NCBI GenBank assembly: GCA_030715195.1
Contig: JAUYVI010000003.1
Span: forward strand, 648,960 to 712,959
DNA: 64,000 bases
Direction: 5' to 3'
From: Dongia sedimenti
GTDB lineage: Bacteria > Pseudomonadota > Alphaproteobacteria > Dongiales > Dongiaceae
Shown: piece after piece, positions 44,613 through 52,995 of the stretch
Position numbering within the stretch: position 1 is the first letter of the stretch
How the letters are laid out: the number at the start of each line of letters is the position of its first letter
The notes under the pieces: generated by a model
Databases searched by the model: none
The model's input: only the letters and a program-made list of their open reading frames with translations
What the model was told of the DNA's origin: nothing
Made by a program: the position numbers and the translations under genes

Positions 44613-44787
44613 CGCTTCCCTCTCTCTTTGATCCCCAAGAACCAGCGGAATGCACGATCCTAGCATGAGCCCTTATCGGCCACCAATGCCGGGCACAGCC
44701 GCTTTCCGGCCAACGATCACCGGCGTGTGAACGCGGAGTGCATTGTTGCGCAAGGGTTTTCGAATCTCGATGGAAGCGGAGCCGGCT

Positions 44788-44803
44788 TGTGATCGCGGTC
44801 ACA
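44788..44803. promoter_or_regulatory. CRP-type binding site
   Basis: TGTGATCGCGGTCACA matches the CRP consensus half-sites TGTGA-N6-TCACA exactly. It lies about 175 bases upstream of the DUF992 start and about 34 bases before a possible -10 (TAGTAG, 44830-44835) reading rightward. It could serve either direction. Confidence 0.6.
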
Positions 44804-44841
44804 GAACTTTTGCCGGGCTGCGACTACCTTAGTAGTGCGAG

Positions 44842-44930
44842 GCGGGAACTACACCCAACCGTCCCCACGGACCCGTCTCGAGGTCATAGGCGCCCGACGT
44901 TCATCCCCGTCGGGCGCCTGCCTTTTGGGG
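44842..44930 (+). ncRNA. Candidate small RNA ending in a strong terminator
   Basis: A short unit of about 85-90 bases: CRP-type site at 44788-44803, possible -10 TAGTAG at 44830-44835, and a terminator hairpin at 44888-44919 followed by CCTTTT. No open reading frame of convincing size or ribosome site lies between promoter and terminator. The unit is freestanding: the genes on both sides start away from it. Start site is a guess; the -35 is poor, as expected for a CRP-dependent promoter. Not matched to any RNA family I know. Confidence 0.35.
44888..44927 (+). terminator. Rho-independent terminator
   Basis: AGGCGCCCGACG (44888-44899) and CGTCGGGCGCCT (44908-44919) form a perfect 12-base stem with an 8-base loop, followed by GCCTTTT. 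No annotated plus-strand gene ends before it, which is why a small transcript is proposed. Confidence 0.8.
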
Positions 44931-45274
44931 CCAAGCGATCCCACATGCGTATCTTTGACCGGCGCCCCATCGCGGTGCATGCGATAGCGGATCGCCATCA
45001 CAGCCGTGCAGGCGTCCTGTGGCGACAGGTCGAGGCCATTCCCGGCGAAACGGCCAATCGACACATGAATGCACGCCGCGCCCAGCGTTTCGGTGACCGG
45101 CATCACAGCGCCACGGGCGTCGCCGGGCGCCGGATCGGCGAGCAAGTGCCCGGTCTCGTTCAACAATCCGGCGATACCATGAAATTTCGGAGAACTTGAA
45201 CGAGTTCCACACCGCGCGGCACCCACTCGCAGAGGATCGATGAGCGATCCTCTTCTGAGAGAGGAGACTGAATC
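44931..45274. other. Intergenic stretch with an unassigned coding-like minus-strand frame
   Basis: No gene is called. On the minus strand a frame from about 45183 to 44850 (for example ETLGAACIHVSIGRFAGNGL, then LSPQDACTAVMAIRYRMHRD) has mostly G or C third positions and a non-random look, but no good start site, and it runs through the terminator at 44888. It may be a decayed gene. The last 30 bases carry the ribosome site and leader of the gene at 45275. Confidence 0.4.
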
Positions 45275-45589
45275 ATGATTAAGCACAGTGTGAAGCTTGC
45301 GGCCTGCATCGGGGTTCTGGGTGCCGCGGTTCTGGCGAGCGATGCCATGGCCCTGAACAAGCAGCAATGCCAGGACCTGCCGGGAAACATGTTCCTGGCC
45401 GCGATCGAGCGCGGCGACTGCGACGTCAACATCCAGACCGCGGCGGGCCCGCAGGAAGAGCTGATCCCGGAAGAGGGCGGCAATCGCCCGCGCGACGGCC
45501 GCAATGGCGGCAAGAGCGGGACGAGCGGCGGAGACGGTGGCGACGGCGGTCGCGGCGGCACCGGCGGCAGCAGCCGCACCCACCCGTAA
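45275..45589 (+). CDS. Small secreted glycine-rich protein
   Basis: 104 residues. Signal peptide MIKHSVKLAACIGVLGAAVL with cleavage near DAMA-LN; mature part begins NKQQCQDLPGNMFLAAIERG DCDVN-like with two cysteines (about residues 32 and 49), then an acidic stretch and a Gly/Ser/Arg-rich low-complexity tail (GGDGGDGGRGGTGGSSRTHP). The ribosome site gagaggagactgaatc is strong. Family not recognised. Likely periplasmic or surface; single gene followed by a hairpin terminator. Confidence 0.75.
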   Translation: MIKHSVKLAACIGVLGAAVLASDAMALNKQQCQDLPGNMFLAAIERGDCDVNIQTAAGPQEELIPEEGGNRPRDGRNGGKSGTSGGDGGDGGRGGTGGSSRTHP

Positions 45590-45616
45590 GGTCCTTGGAA
45601 ATGCGCTCCGTCACCA

Positions 45617-45646
45617 GCCGTGCCGTTCTTCGAGAACCGGCACGGC
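45617..45646. terminator. Hairpin between convergent genes
   Basis: GCCGTGCC-GTTCT, loop TCG, AGAAC-C-GGCACGGC: a 13-base stem with one bulged C. No long T run on either side, but it sits between two convergent stops (45589 and 45663), so a shared terminator is likely. Confidence 0.65.
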
Positions 45647-45662
45647 GGTACGGCGCTGTCGT

Positions 45663-47189
45663 TCAGGCGGCCTTGACGCCGCCCGCTGCCTTGCGGCGCG
45701 CGACGAAATCGCGCAAGGCCTCGTCGATGCCGGGGTCCAGCGTCGGCGCCGCGAAATCCGCCAGCGCCGTCTTCCAGATCTGATTGGCGCGCTGCGCCGC
45801 ATCGAGCGCCCCGCCCAGGCGCCAATTCTCGAAATTCCGCCAGTCCGACAGCAGCGGCGCGTAGAACGCCTTCTCATAGCGGGCCAGGGTATGGGCCGCG
45901 CCGAAGAAATGCCCGCCGGGCCCGACTTCCTTCATCGCCTCGAAGCCGAGCGAATCCTCGTCGACAATCAGCGGCTGCAGGAATTCCACCATCGACTGGA
46001 TAAGCTCGACATCGACGACGAGTTTCTCGAACGAAGCGACCAGCCCGCCTTCCATCCATCCGGCGCCGTGCAGGATCAGATTGGCGTGGCCCATGACCGC
46101 GCCCCAGAGCGACATCTCGGATTCATAGGCCGCCTGGGCATCGACCGCATTGGCCGCGCAGGCATTGCTGGAGCGATAAGGCAAGCCATAGCGCCGCGCG
46201 AGCTGCCCGCCGACCAGAGCGGCGCGGGTGTATTCCGGCGTGCCGAAGGCCGGCGCACCGGTCTTCATGTCCACGTTCGAGGTGAAGCCGCCATAGACGC
46301 AGGGCACGCCCGGATTGACCATCTGGATGAAGGCGATGCCGGCCAGGGCTTCGGCGTTCTGCTGGGCGAGGGCGCCCGCGATGGTGGCCGGCGCCATCGC
46401 GCCGGACAGCGTGAACGGCGTCAGCACGACCGGCTGGCCGTGGCGGGCCATCGCCATCAGGCCCTGCAGCATCGGGATGTCGAGACGCAGCGGCGAATTG
46501 CTGTTCACGATCGAGAACAGGCTCGGCTCCCTGGCGAGCTGAGCCTTGTCGATGCCGCGGGCGATGCAGATCATCTCGACCGCGTCCTCGATACGCTCGC
46601 GGCCCAGCGAATACGGATGCCAGACCTTGTCGGTCAGAGTGATCGCCGCGTGATGCGCGTCGAGATGCCGGGTCGATGGCGGCAGGTCGGCCGGCTCGAC
46701 CGGGTAGCCGCCGGTGAACTGGATCACGTTGAAGGTCTGCACCAGCTTCAGCAGGTCGCAGTAATCGGCAAAGTTGCCGGGCCGCCGGCCGCGATCGAGA
46801 TCGGATACGTTCGGGGCCGAGGCCACCGAGCCGAAATTGATGTGATTGGCGCCGAAGGTCAGGTTGTGTTCCGGATTGCGCGCATGCAGCGTGAACTCGC
46901 GCTGCGCCTTTGCCACGTACTGGAGCACCAGTTCGCGCGGCAGGCGAACGCGGGTGCCGTCGGCCTGAACCTCGGCACCGTGCTGCTTCAAGATGACCCG
47001 CGCCTCGTCGTCCAGGAACTCGATGCCGAGCTCTTCCAGGATCCGCAGCGACGCGTTGTGGATGGCCTCCAGCTGGTCCGCAGTGACCGCCTGGATGGGG
47101 CTATAGGGGTTGCGATAGTTGCGCCACGGCAGCTGATTGATCGCGTGCTGGACGCGCCGTTCGCGCCGTGGACGTTGTTCTCTGGACAT
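45663..47189 (-). CDS. MttB-family (trimethylamine/glycine betaine) methyltransferase
   Basis: 508-residue MttB-superfamily protein without an in-frame UAG, so of the non-pyrrolysine group that includes glycine betaine:corrinoid methyltransferase (MtgB). Typical segments: ASLRILEELGIEFLDDEARV near the N-terminus, NHINFGSVASAPNVSDLDRG, SNSPLRLDIPMLQGLMAMAR, GFTSNVDMKTGAPAFGTPEY and HLDAHHAAITL. It forms a TIM barrel and would transfer a methyl group from a quaternary amine to a corrinoid protein. No corrinoid protein gene is adjacent. The glycine betaine/sarcosine locus 2-9 kb to the right supports a betaine-type substrate by context only. Confidence 0.88.
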   Translation of the reverse strand: MSREQRPRRERRVQHAINQLPWRNYRNPYSPIQAVTADQLEAIHNASLRILEELGIEFLDDEARVILKQHGAEVQADGTRVRLPRELVLQYVAKAQREFTLHARNPEHNLTFGANHINFGSVASAPNVSDLDRGRRPGNFADYCDLLKLVQTFNVIQFTGGYPVEPADLPPSTRHLDAHHAAITLTDKVWHPYSLGRERIEDAVEMICIARGIDKAQLAREPSLFSIVNSNSPLRLDIPMLQGLMAMARHGQPVVLTPFTLSGAMAPATIAGALAQQNAEALAGIAFIQMVNPGVPCVYGGFTSNVDMKTGAPAFGTPEYTRAALVGGQLARRYGLPYRSSNACAANAVDAQAAYESEMSLWGAVMGHANLILHGAGWMEGGLVASFEKLVVDVELIQSMVEFLQPLIVDEDSLGFEAMKEVGPGGHFFGAAHTLARYEKAFYAPLLSDWRNFENWRLGGALDAAQRANQIWKTALADFAAPTLDPGIDEALRDFVARRKAAGGVKAA

Positions 47190-47265
47190 GGATTGCGCTA
47201 GGGCCCTGTTTCCGAACTGGAAGTCGGGCGGACCCTAGCAGACCGCGGGGCGCGGTCCTGCGGCA

Positions 47266-47308
47266 GAAAAGCTCATCCGGGCAATGCCGTCACGGCATCG
47301 CCCGGATG
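47266..47308 (-). terminator. Rho-independent terminator of the three-repeat protein gene
   Basis: CATCCGGGC-ATGCCG ... CGGCAT-GCCCGGATG form a long, nearly perfect hairpin (47274-47308) with a TCA loop. Reading leftward it is followed by GAGCTTTTCTG. It ends the minus-strand transcript from 48342 and separates it from the MttB-family gene. Confidence 0.85.
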
Positions 47309-47328
47309 GATCGGAAAGACCGCGGGAA

Positions 47329-48342
47329 TCAGTTCGCGGAGGCGACGACGACCGGAGCGCCTTCCGTCTTCTTCAGCTTCACCTTGGTGGTGGTGATGCG
47401 GCCGGCCTTGATCGAGAGCTTCTCGACCCCCCACATATCGCCCTGCCGCGCGACCACGAGGTAGTTGCCCTCGCGGACCAAGAGCTGCGGCGAGGCATCG
47501 GCACTGGTCGTCACGAGCTGGTGGGAACCGTCGGCGCCCGGCTTCTCGCGGACGATCTGCCAGGCCACATCCTTCTTCAACTGCGTGCCGCCGACGTTGA
47601 CCGCGCTCAGCTTGGCCTGACCGGCATAGAGATTGATCGTGTAGGTGTAGGACTGGTTGGGCGAGAGCGGGATCACCAAGTCGGACTGCGTCCCCTTATA
47701 GGCGGCGCGGATCACATAGCTGCCGGCCGGGAGATTGAAGGTCGCCGACGGCGCCATCTTCTCCGCCACCAACTGGCCGTTCTCGGTGACGCCCTTGGAA
47801 TAGGTGAAGACCTGCCAGCCGATCGGATCGGTGATGGCACCGCGGCCGGAATTCGGGATCATGCCGATGGTCAGCTTGGAATTGGGCTTCACGATAACCT
47901 GATTCGGCACGGCAGCCGCCGCGGTCTGCGCGGGTGCCAGCGGCTTGACGGTGCCGGTCGCCGGGGCGCCGGTCGCCACCGCCGCCGGCTGACCGGTCGG
48001 CTTCACTGCCGCATTGGCGTTGCTGACGACGATGTTACGGGACTCGGCCGCGGAGCCGACCACCAGACCCTGTTTGATGTGCAGGGTGCCGCGAATCGCT
48101 TCGACCACGTAATGGCCGGGCTTCAGCTCGGCCTTCAGCACCGCATCCGATCCGACCGCCGCCGGTGTCGGCACTTCCTTGCCTTGGTTGTCGAGGCGCA
48201 TCACGCGCCATTGAATTGGCTCTTTGAGAACCACGCCGCCGGGACGATCGACGGCGTTCAACGTGACGGGGCTCGCCCAAACCGGCGACGCCGCGAAGAC
48301 GATGGCTGCCGCAAGCGCCAGCCGACCAAATCCGATGCCCAC
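47329..48342 (-). CDS. Secreted protein with three beta-sandwich-like repeats
   Basis: 337 residues. Signal peptide (RLALAAAIVFAASPVWASPV, cleavage near WAS). Three repeats of about 90 residues share the pattern W-x-V, a Gly-rich turn, P-x6-L-x2-G-x-YVV-x-A: IQWRVMRLDNQGKE...ELKPGHYVVEAIRG; IGWQVFTYSKGVTENG...NLPAGSYVIRAAYKG; VAWQIVREKPGADG...LLVREGNYLVVARQG. An Ala/Pro/Thr linker separates the first two. This resembles surface or carboxypeptidase-regulatory-like folds, function unknown. GTG 48342 has a good ribosome site (aggggag); upstream in-frame codons are promoter region. Confidence 0.75.
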   Translation of the reverse strand: MGIGFGRLALAAAIVFAASPVWASPVTLNAVDRPGGVVLKEPIQWRVMRLDNQGKEVPTPAAVGSDAVLKAELKPGHYVVEAIRGTLHIKQGLVVGSAAESRNIVVSNANAAVKPTGQPAAVATGAPATGTVKPLAPAQTAAAAVPNQVIVKPNSKLTIGMIPNSGRGAITDPIGWQVFTYSKGVTENGQLVAEKMAPSATFNLPAGSYVIRAAYKGTQSDLVIPLSPNQSYTYTINLYAGQAKLSAVNVGGTQLKKDVAWQIVREKPGADGSHQLVTTSADASPQLLVREGNYLVVARQGDMWGVEKLSIKAGRITTTKVKLKKTEGAPVVVASAN

Positions 48343-48443
48343 GCGAAGGACTCCCCTGAGAGGTGGAATTTCTATCGGATTGATACCCCGGTGAATCATG
48401 TGAAGACAAGTCAAATCTGGAATCGTGTCAGCAAATCATTGTG

Positions 48444-49193
48444 TTAATGGACACCGGCCGATTCGTCCGAGTGTAAAATCGCAAGCCCGCGACCGCGTAG
48501 GAAAGCCGCCATGTGAAACGCCATGGCCCGATCCGGATAGACTTGGCCCGCCCCGATCGGACAAGCCCGGCGGGCGAGACAACCGGTAGATCGGCAAGCC
48601 CGCCCTTCTCGGCTCCCCACATGCCGGGCGCAGTTATCCACAGAGTAGCCTTGATCTGTGACAGCCTCGACCGGGCAAGTTGTCAGGCAGGGCCGTCCGG
48701 CACAGGTGTCGCATGGATGCGCGCGCACCGGCGCTGCCGGCAGGTCGAGCACCCGGTCGAAGACCAGTGCCGCCCGATAGGCGTGCCACAAGCCGAACTC
48801 CGGATGGATGAGGACGCCCAGCGGCGAGGCCTTCACCCCCTCGGCCCGCATCGCCCAGCGCTGGAACGGCAGCCAGGGCGGCCCGTCCGACGGAAAGGCC
48901 GCGCGGGCGCCGAGCCTTTCGGCAATCGGCAGGACCACCCGCCGCGTCCAATCGTCCAGCGGATTGTCGCCACCGGTTTCGGCCGCGGCGAAGAAAGCGT
49001 CGTAGAGCGCCGGGCCGGCATTGCCGATCAGCACCAGCGTCCGGCCCCGCGTCGCCGAAGCCAGGCCGGGGAACCCGGCCAACCCCTGCTCGTCATCCTC
49101 GGTCAGTGCAAAACCGCCGCGGATCAGCATGCCGTGCCGCCGCAGCGCCGCGGCGAGGTTCGATAGTTCAGCGATATTGTCCTTGTCCGCCAT
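48444..49193 (-). CDS. 4Fe-4S ferredoxin-like protein
   Basis: 249 residues. The C-terminal third has two cysteine clusters: HPCDTCAGRPCLTTCPVEAV and, further on, CARHVGSREGRACRSTGCLA then RRACPIG, compatible with two 4Fe-4S clusters or one cluster plus structural cysteines. The N-terminal part resembles the first domain of epoxyqueuosine reductase (QueG)-type proteins (TLVLIGNAGPALYDAFFAAA), but the full QueG pattern is absent. Cytosolic. Divergent from the HD-domain gene with 50 bases between the starts, and hence part of the sarcosine neighbourhood. May supply electrons to an oxidative demethylation step; speculative. Confidence 0.7.
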   Translation of the reverse strand: MADKDNIAELSNLAAALRRHGMLIRGGFALTEDDEQGLAGFPGLASATRGRTLVLIGNAGPALYDAFFAAAETGGDNPLDDWTRRVVLPIAERLGARAAFPSDGPPWLPFQRWAMRAEGVKASPLGVLIHPEFGLWHAYRAALVFDRVLDLPAAPVRAHPCDTCAGRPCLTTCPVEAVTDQGYSVDNCARHVGSREGRACRSTGCLARRACPIGAGQVYPDRAMAFHMAAFLRGRGLAILHSDESAGVH

Positions 49194-49243
49194 GGGGCGG
49201 AACTCTACCCTTCCCGCCGAAAGCGACCAAGCGGAGAGGCGCC

Positions 49244-49825
49244 ATGGATTCCGAGACCATCGATTTCATCAACATGGCGGACGGCACGCGTGAGGAATAC
49301 GAGCTGCTCGAGCGGCACTACCGCCGCTTCACCGATGGCTTGCCGGAACGGCTGATGGCACATCTGCAGCTGCTCTCCGGCGACCTCATGGGCTACAAGA
49401 TCGATCGCTTCCAGCATTCGCTCCAGACCGCGACCCGGGCGCAGCGCGACGGCGCCGATGACGAGACGGTCGTGGCCGCCTTGCTGCACGACATCGGCGA
49501 CACGATCTCGCCGGAAAACCATTCGGAACTCGGTGCCAGCGTGCTGCAGCCCTATGTCAGCGCCAAGACCCACTGGATCATCAAGCATCACGGCGTGTTC
49601 CAGGGCTATTACTACTTCCATCACCTGGGCGGCGACCGCAACGCGCGCGACCGCTTCCGCGGTCATCCGATGTTCGAGCCTTGCGCGGAGTTCTGCGCGC
49701 GCTGGGACCAGAACTCATTCGATCCGAACTATGACACGATGCCGCTCGTCGCCTTCGAACCGGCGCTGCGGCGGGTCTTCGCGCGCCAGCCGTTCGGCGA
49801 ACACGTCGGCGCGCCGGTCGCGTAG
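49244..49825 (+). CDS. HD-domain phosphohydrolase
   Basis: 193 residues with an HD fold: metal ligands H in DRFQHSLQTATRAQRDGADD, the HD pair in AALLHDIGDTISPENHSELG and further His in WIIKHHGVFQGYYYFHH. Close in appearance to the MIOX/PhnZ-like mixed-valent diiron group in the HD family, in which some members are oxygenases; the GATE-like motif needed to claim this is not seen with confidence. The start ATG follows agcggagaggc. Convergent with the GbdR-like gene, 6 bases between stops. Recurs near sarcosine/betaine genes in alphaproteobacteria as far as I recall. Confidence 0.8.
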   Translation: MDSETIDFINMADGTREEYELLERHYRRFTDGLPERLMAHLQLLSGDLMGYKIDRFQHSLQTATRAQRDGADDETVVAALLHDIGDTISPENHSELGASVLQPYVSAKTHWIIKHHGVFQGYYYFHHLGGDRNARDRFRGHPMFEPCAEFCARWDQNSFDPNYDTMPLVAFEPALRRVFARQPFGEHVGAPVA

Positions 49826-49831
49826 TCCAAC

Positions 49832-50842
49832 CTACTCCGCGCCGGCCAGCACCGGTGCTTCGGCCGGGCTGCGCTGCACCGGACCGGCGCGCTCGCGCCG
49901 CGGCGTCTTGCCGAAGAAGTCGCGATAGCATTTCGAGAAATGCGAGGCCGAGACGAAGCCGCAGGCGAGCGCGATGTCGATCACCGACATGTTGGTCTGC
50001 AGCAGCAACAGCCGCGCGCGGTTCAGCCTGAGCTCGACGTAATACCGCGCCGGCGATTTCTTCAGATACTTGGCGAACAGCCGCTCCATCTGCCGGCTGG
50101 AAAGCCCGGCCGCATCGGCCAGATCGCCGCGCGACAACGGCTCCTCGAGATTGGCTTCCATCTGCTGGATCACCTGGATCAGCTTCGGATGGCGCACGCC
50201 CAGGCGCGCGGTCAGCGCCATGCGCTGATGATCGTGGCGATCGCGGATCCGCTCGTGGATGAACTGCTCGGAGACCGCGGCGGCAAGCTCATGTCCATGC
50301 TGCTGGCCGATCATGTTCAGCATCATGTCCAGCGCCGCGGTGCCGCCGGAACAGGTGAAGCGGTTGCGGTCGATCTCGAACAGCTCCGCCGTCGCCTCCA
50401 CTTCGGGGAAGTTCTCGGTGAAGCTCGCGAGGTTCTCCCAATGGATGGTGCAGCGATAGCCGTTCAGCATATTGGCGCGGGCCAGAATATGGCTGCCGGT
50501 GCAGAGCGCCCCGATATCGGCGCCCTGGCGGTCGGCGCGGCGCAGCAGCGCAAAGACGTTGCGGTCCTCGTAGAGATGCCCGTCGATGCCGCTGCACAGG
50601 ATGATGGTGTGGTAGTTCAGGATCTGGTCGGCCGCACCCTCCGGCGTGAGCTGGATCCCGTTGCTGGCCGCGACCGGCTTGCCGTCCGGCGTGAACAGGT
50701 GCCAGCGATAGAGCTCCTTGCCGCTGGCCCGGTTCGCAAGTCGCAACGGCTCCACCGCCGAGGTGAAGGCGATCATCGAGAAATTGGGCACCAGCAGGAA
50801 CGCGATCTGCTGCGGCAATTTGGCCGGAAGCTCCCCGAACAT
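49832..50842 (-). CDS. gbdR: GlxA-family AraC-type regulator, GbdR-like
   Basis: 336 residues. N-terminal DJ-1/PfpI-like sensor domain (about 10-175; IAFLLVPNFSMIAFTSAVEP, IGALCTGSHILARANML), C-terminal AraC DNA-binding domain (about 225-315; DLADAAGLSSRQMERLFAKY and ALACGFVSASHFSKCYRDFF). This is the architecture of GbdR, which activates glycine betaine and dimethylglycine catabolic genes in Pseudomonas. Divergent from soxBDAG, which it probably activates. The gene symbol is by family and context, not proof of ligand. Confidence 0.85.
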   Translation of the reverse strand: MFGELPAKLPQQIAFLLVPNFSMIAFTSAVEPLRLANRASGKELYRWHLFTPDGKPVAASNGIQLTPEGAADQILNYHTIILCSGIDGHLYEDRNVFALLRRADRQGADIGALCTGSHILARANMLNGYRCTIHWENLASFTENFPEVEATAELFEIDRNRFTCSGGTAALDMMLNMIGQQHGHELAAAVSEQFIHERIRDRHDHQRMALTARLGVRHPKLIQVIQQMEANLEEPLSRGDLADAAGLSSRQMERLFAKYLKKSPARYYVELRLNRARLLLLQTNMSVIDIALACGFVSASHFSKCYRDFFGKTPRRERAGPVQRSPAEAPVLAGAE

Positions 50843-51425
50843 GTGAACGATACCGCCTTCCGAATGCGTCCCAGATGGACGTAAGGTTCGACTTGCCCAT
50901 TTGCGCCATTCCCATCCCGGAGCACGTGACGGGAAACGACGCCAAGAGGATACTGCGCGACGCTTATAGACCGCCTTGGACGGCGTACCAAGCGCAATCC
51001 GGCATGCCCCGAACTATTTCGCAAGCCTCTCTGTCGCACCGGAATTACTTCCGGATTAATGATTAATATCAACTGCCTATTGCTATAAGCCTTGGCCTCC
51101 GATCATCGCCGGATTCGGTGGATCACCAGGTCGGAATGAGAAAAAGCCATGGCTGGAGCACGGTTTTGGTCGCGACCCACGGCCCGCCACGGCGAAAACG
51201 ACGCTCTGAGGCAAAATCGGGTGCCGGCCGACTGGGCATTTGCCCGATCCGTGAGCCGCGGCATTTCAACGGCTTGGCCGGGGAAGCCGATTGACCCTGC
51301 GGCGGGTTCGCGACATTAGATGGCGCGCGGTCATTTGAACGGCATCGACCGCCTTGGCAGTATCCGCGCCGAATCACGACACCGCCAAACGGGGCGCCGG
51401 CCACTGGCGCCTCCCGGGGACATGT
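50843..51425. promoter_or_regulatory. gbdR-soxB intergenic region with palindromes
   Basis: 583 bases without a convincing gene. An AT-rich island at about 51010-51095 contains CCGGAA-TTAC-TTCCGG (51039-51054, perfect 6-base arms) followed by attaatgattaat, which suggests a regulator site near a promoter. Near the soxB start a hairpin GGCGCC...GGCGCC (51393-51412) lies before the ribosome site gggga. The long leader (about 300 bases) of soxB holds no riboswitch I can recognise; I looked for glycine and SAM types. Confidence 0.45.
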
Positions 51426-52679
51426 ATGAAACAGGCCTATTCGATCTTCACCCTGGTGCGGAACGCGCTCAGCTATCACCAGGACTGGCAGGAGGCCTGG
51501 CGCAGCCCGGAGCCCAAGCGCGAATACGACGTGCTCATCATCGGCGGCGGCGGCCACGGCCTCGCCACCGCCTACTACCTCGCCAAGGAACACGGCATCA
51601 CCAATGTGGCGGTGCTGGAGAAGGGCTGGCTCGGCGGCGGCAATACCGGGCGCAACACCACCATCGTCCGCTCGAACTATCTTTGGGATGAATCCGCGCA
51701 TCTCTACGAGCATTCGCTGAAGCTGTTCGAAGGCCTCAGCCAGGACCTGAACTACAACGTCATGTTCAGCCAGCGCGGGCTGATGAACCTCTGTCACACC
51801 GAGCATGACATGCAGGCGACGCGGCGCCGGGTCTATGCCATCCAGATGAACGGCATCGATTCCGAAATGCTGACCCGCGAGCAGGTCCAGGAGATGGTGC
51901 CGATCCTCGATTGCTCGCCCAAGGCGCGCTATCCGGTGCTGGGCGCCAGCCTGCAGCGCCGCGGCGGCGTGGCCCGCCACGATGCGGTGGCCTGGGGTCT
52001 CGCCCGCAAGGCCGACGAGCGCGGCGTCGATATCATCCAGAATTGCGAGGTCACCGGCTTCGACATCGTCAACGGCGTGGTCAAGGGCGTGCAGACCACC
52101 CGCGGTGCCATCGGTGCCAAGAAGATCGGCATCGTCGTCGCCGGCCATTCCGGCGTGATGGCCGGCCTCGCCGGCTTCCGCCTGCCGGTCGAGAGCCATC
52201 CGCTCCAGGCCCTGGTCTCCGAGCCGATCAAGCCGATCCTCAACACCGTGGTCATGTCGCCGCAGGTGCATGTCTACGTCTCGCAGTCCGACAAGGGCGA
52301 GCTGGTGCTCGGCGCCGGCATCGACGCCTTCACCTCCTATGCCCAGGCCGGCTCGCCGCCGGTGATCGAGAACCAGCTCAACGCGCTCACCGATCTCTAT
52401 CCCTGCTTCAGCCGCCTCAGGATGCTGCGGCAATGGGGCGGCATCGTCGATACCTGCCCGGATGCGAGCCCGATCATCGGCAAGACGCCGGTCGAGAACC
52501 TGTTCATCAATTGCGGCTGGGGCACCGGCGGCTTCAAGGCGACGCCCGGCTCCGGCAATGTCTTCGCGCATACGATCGCGCGCGGCGAGCCGCATCCCTT
52601 GGCGGTGCCCTTCGCGCTCGAGCGCTTCACCACCGGCTATCTGATCGACGAGCACGGCGCCGCCGGCGTCGCGCATTGA
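51426..52679 (+). CDS. soxB: Sarcosine oxidase subunit beta
   Basis: 417-residue flavoprotein subunit, exactly the usual length. Oxidises sarcosine to glycine with transfer of the methyl carbon to tetrahydrofolate in the alpha/beta/delta/gamma complex. FAD site at [20 protein letters not shown] (34-53); [20 protein letters not shown] matches SoxB; RHDAVAWG (H185) is the region of the covalent FMN His in characterised enzymes; [20 protein letters not shown] near the C-terminus is typical. ATG 51426 ([13 protein letters not shown]) is the family start; an in-frame extension to 51354 is leader sequence. Confidence 0.95.
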   Translation: MKQAYSIFTLVRNALSYHQDWQEAWRSPEPKREYDVLIIGGGGHGLATAYYLAKEHGITNVAVLEKGWLGGGNTGRNTTIVRSNYLWDESAHLYEHSLKLFEGLSQDLNYNVMFSQRGLMNLCHTEHDMQATRRRVYAIQMNGIDSEMLTREQVQEMVPILDCSPKARYPVLGASLQRRGGVARHDAVAWGLARKADERGVDIIQNCEVTGFDIVNGVVKGVQTTRGAIGAKKIGIVVAGHSGVMAGLAGFRLPVESHPLQALVSEPIKPILNTVVMSPQVHVYVSQSDKGELVLGAGIDAFTSYAQAGSPPVIENQLNALTDLYPCFSRLRMLRQWGGIVDTCPDASPIIGKTPVENLFINCGWGTGGFKATPGSGNVFAHTIARGEPHPLAVPFALERFTTGYLIDEHGAAGVAH

Positions 52680-52692
52680 GAGGTCGCATTCC

Positions 52693-52995
52693 ATGTTTGT
52701 AATCAACTGTCCCTATTGCGGCCCGCGCGACGAGCACGAGTTCGGCTACGGCCACGAAGCCCATATCGCCCGGCCCACGCTCGAGCAGCAGGGCACCATG
52801 TCCGACGCCGAATGGGCCAACTACCTGTTTCTGCGCACCAACACCAAGGGCGTGCATTTCGAGCGCTGGGTCCACACCAAGGGCTGCCGCCGCTGGTTCA
52901 ACGTGGCGCGCCACACCGTCACCCATGAAATCCTGAAGGTCTACAAGATGGGCGAGCCGAAACCGGACATCAGCGCGGAGAACCTGCCGCGATGA
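52693..52995 (+). CDS. soxD: Sarcosine oxidase subunit delta
   Basis: 100-residue zinc-binding subunit. Ligands are visible in NCPYCGPRDEHEF (Cys6, Cys9) and in HTKGCRRWFN (His and Cys, about residues 58-62). The rest matches the family (MSDAEWANYLFLRTNTKGVH). It starts 13 bases after soxB and overlaps the soxA start by 4 bases. Confidence 0.95.
   Translation: MFVINCPYCGPRDEHEFGYGHEAHIARPTLEQQGTMSDAEWANYLFLRTNTKGVHFERWVHTKGCRRWFNVARHTVTHEILKVYKMGEPKPDISAENLPR

Noticed and set aside
51123-51425. Glycine riboswitch in the soxB leader
   Set aside because: No tandem aptamer pattern of the glycine class was found; only short hairpins.
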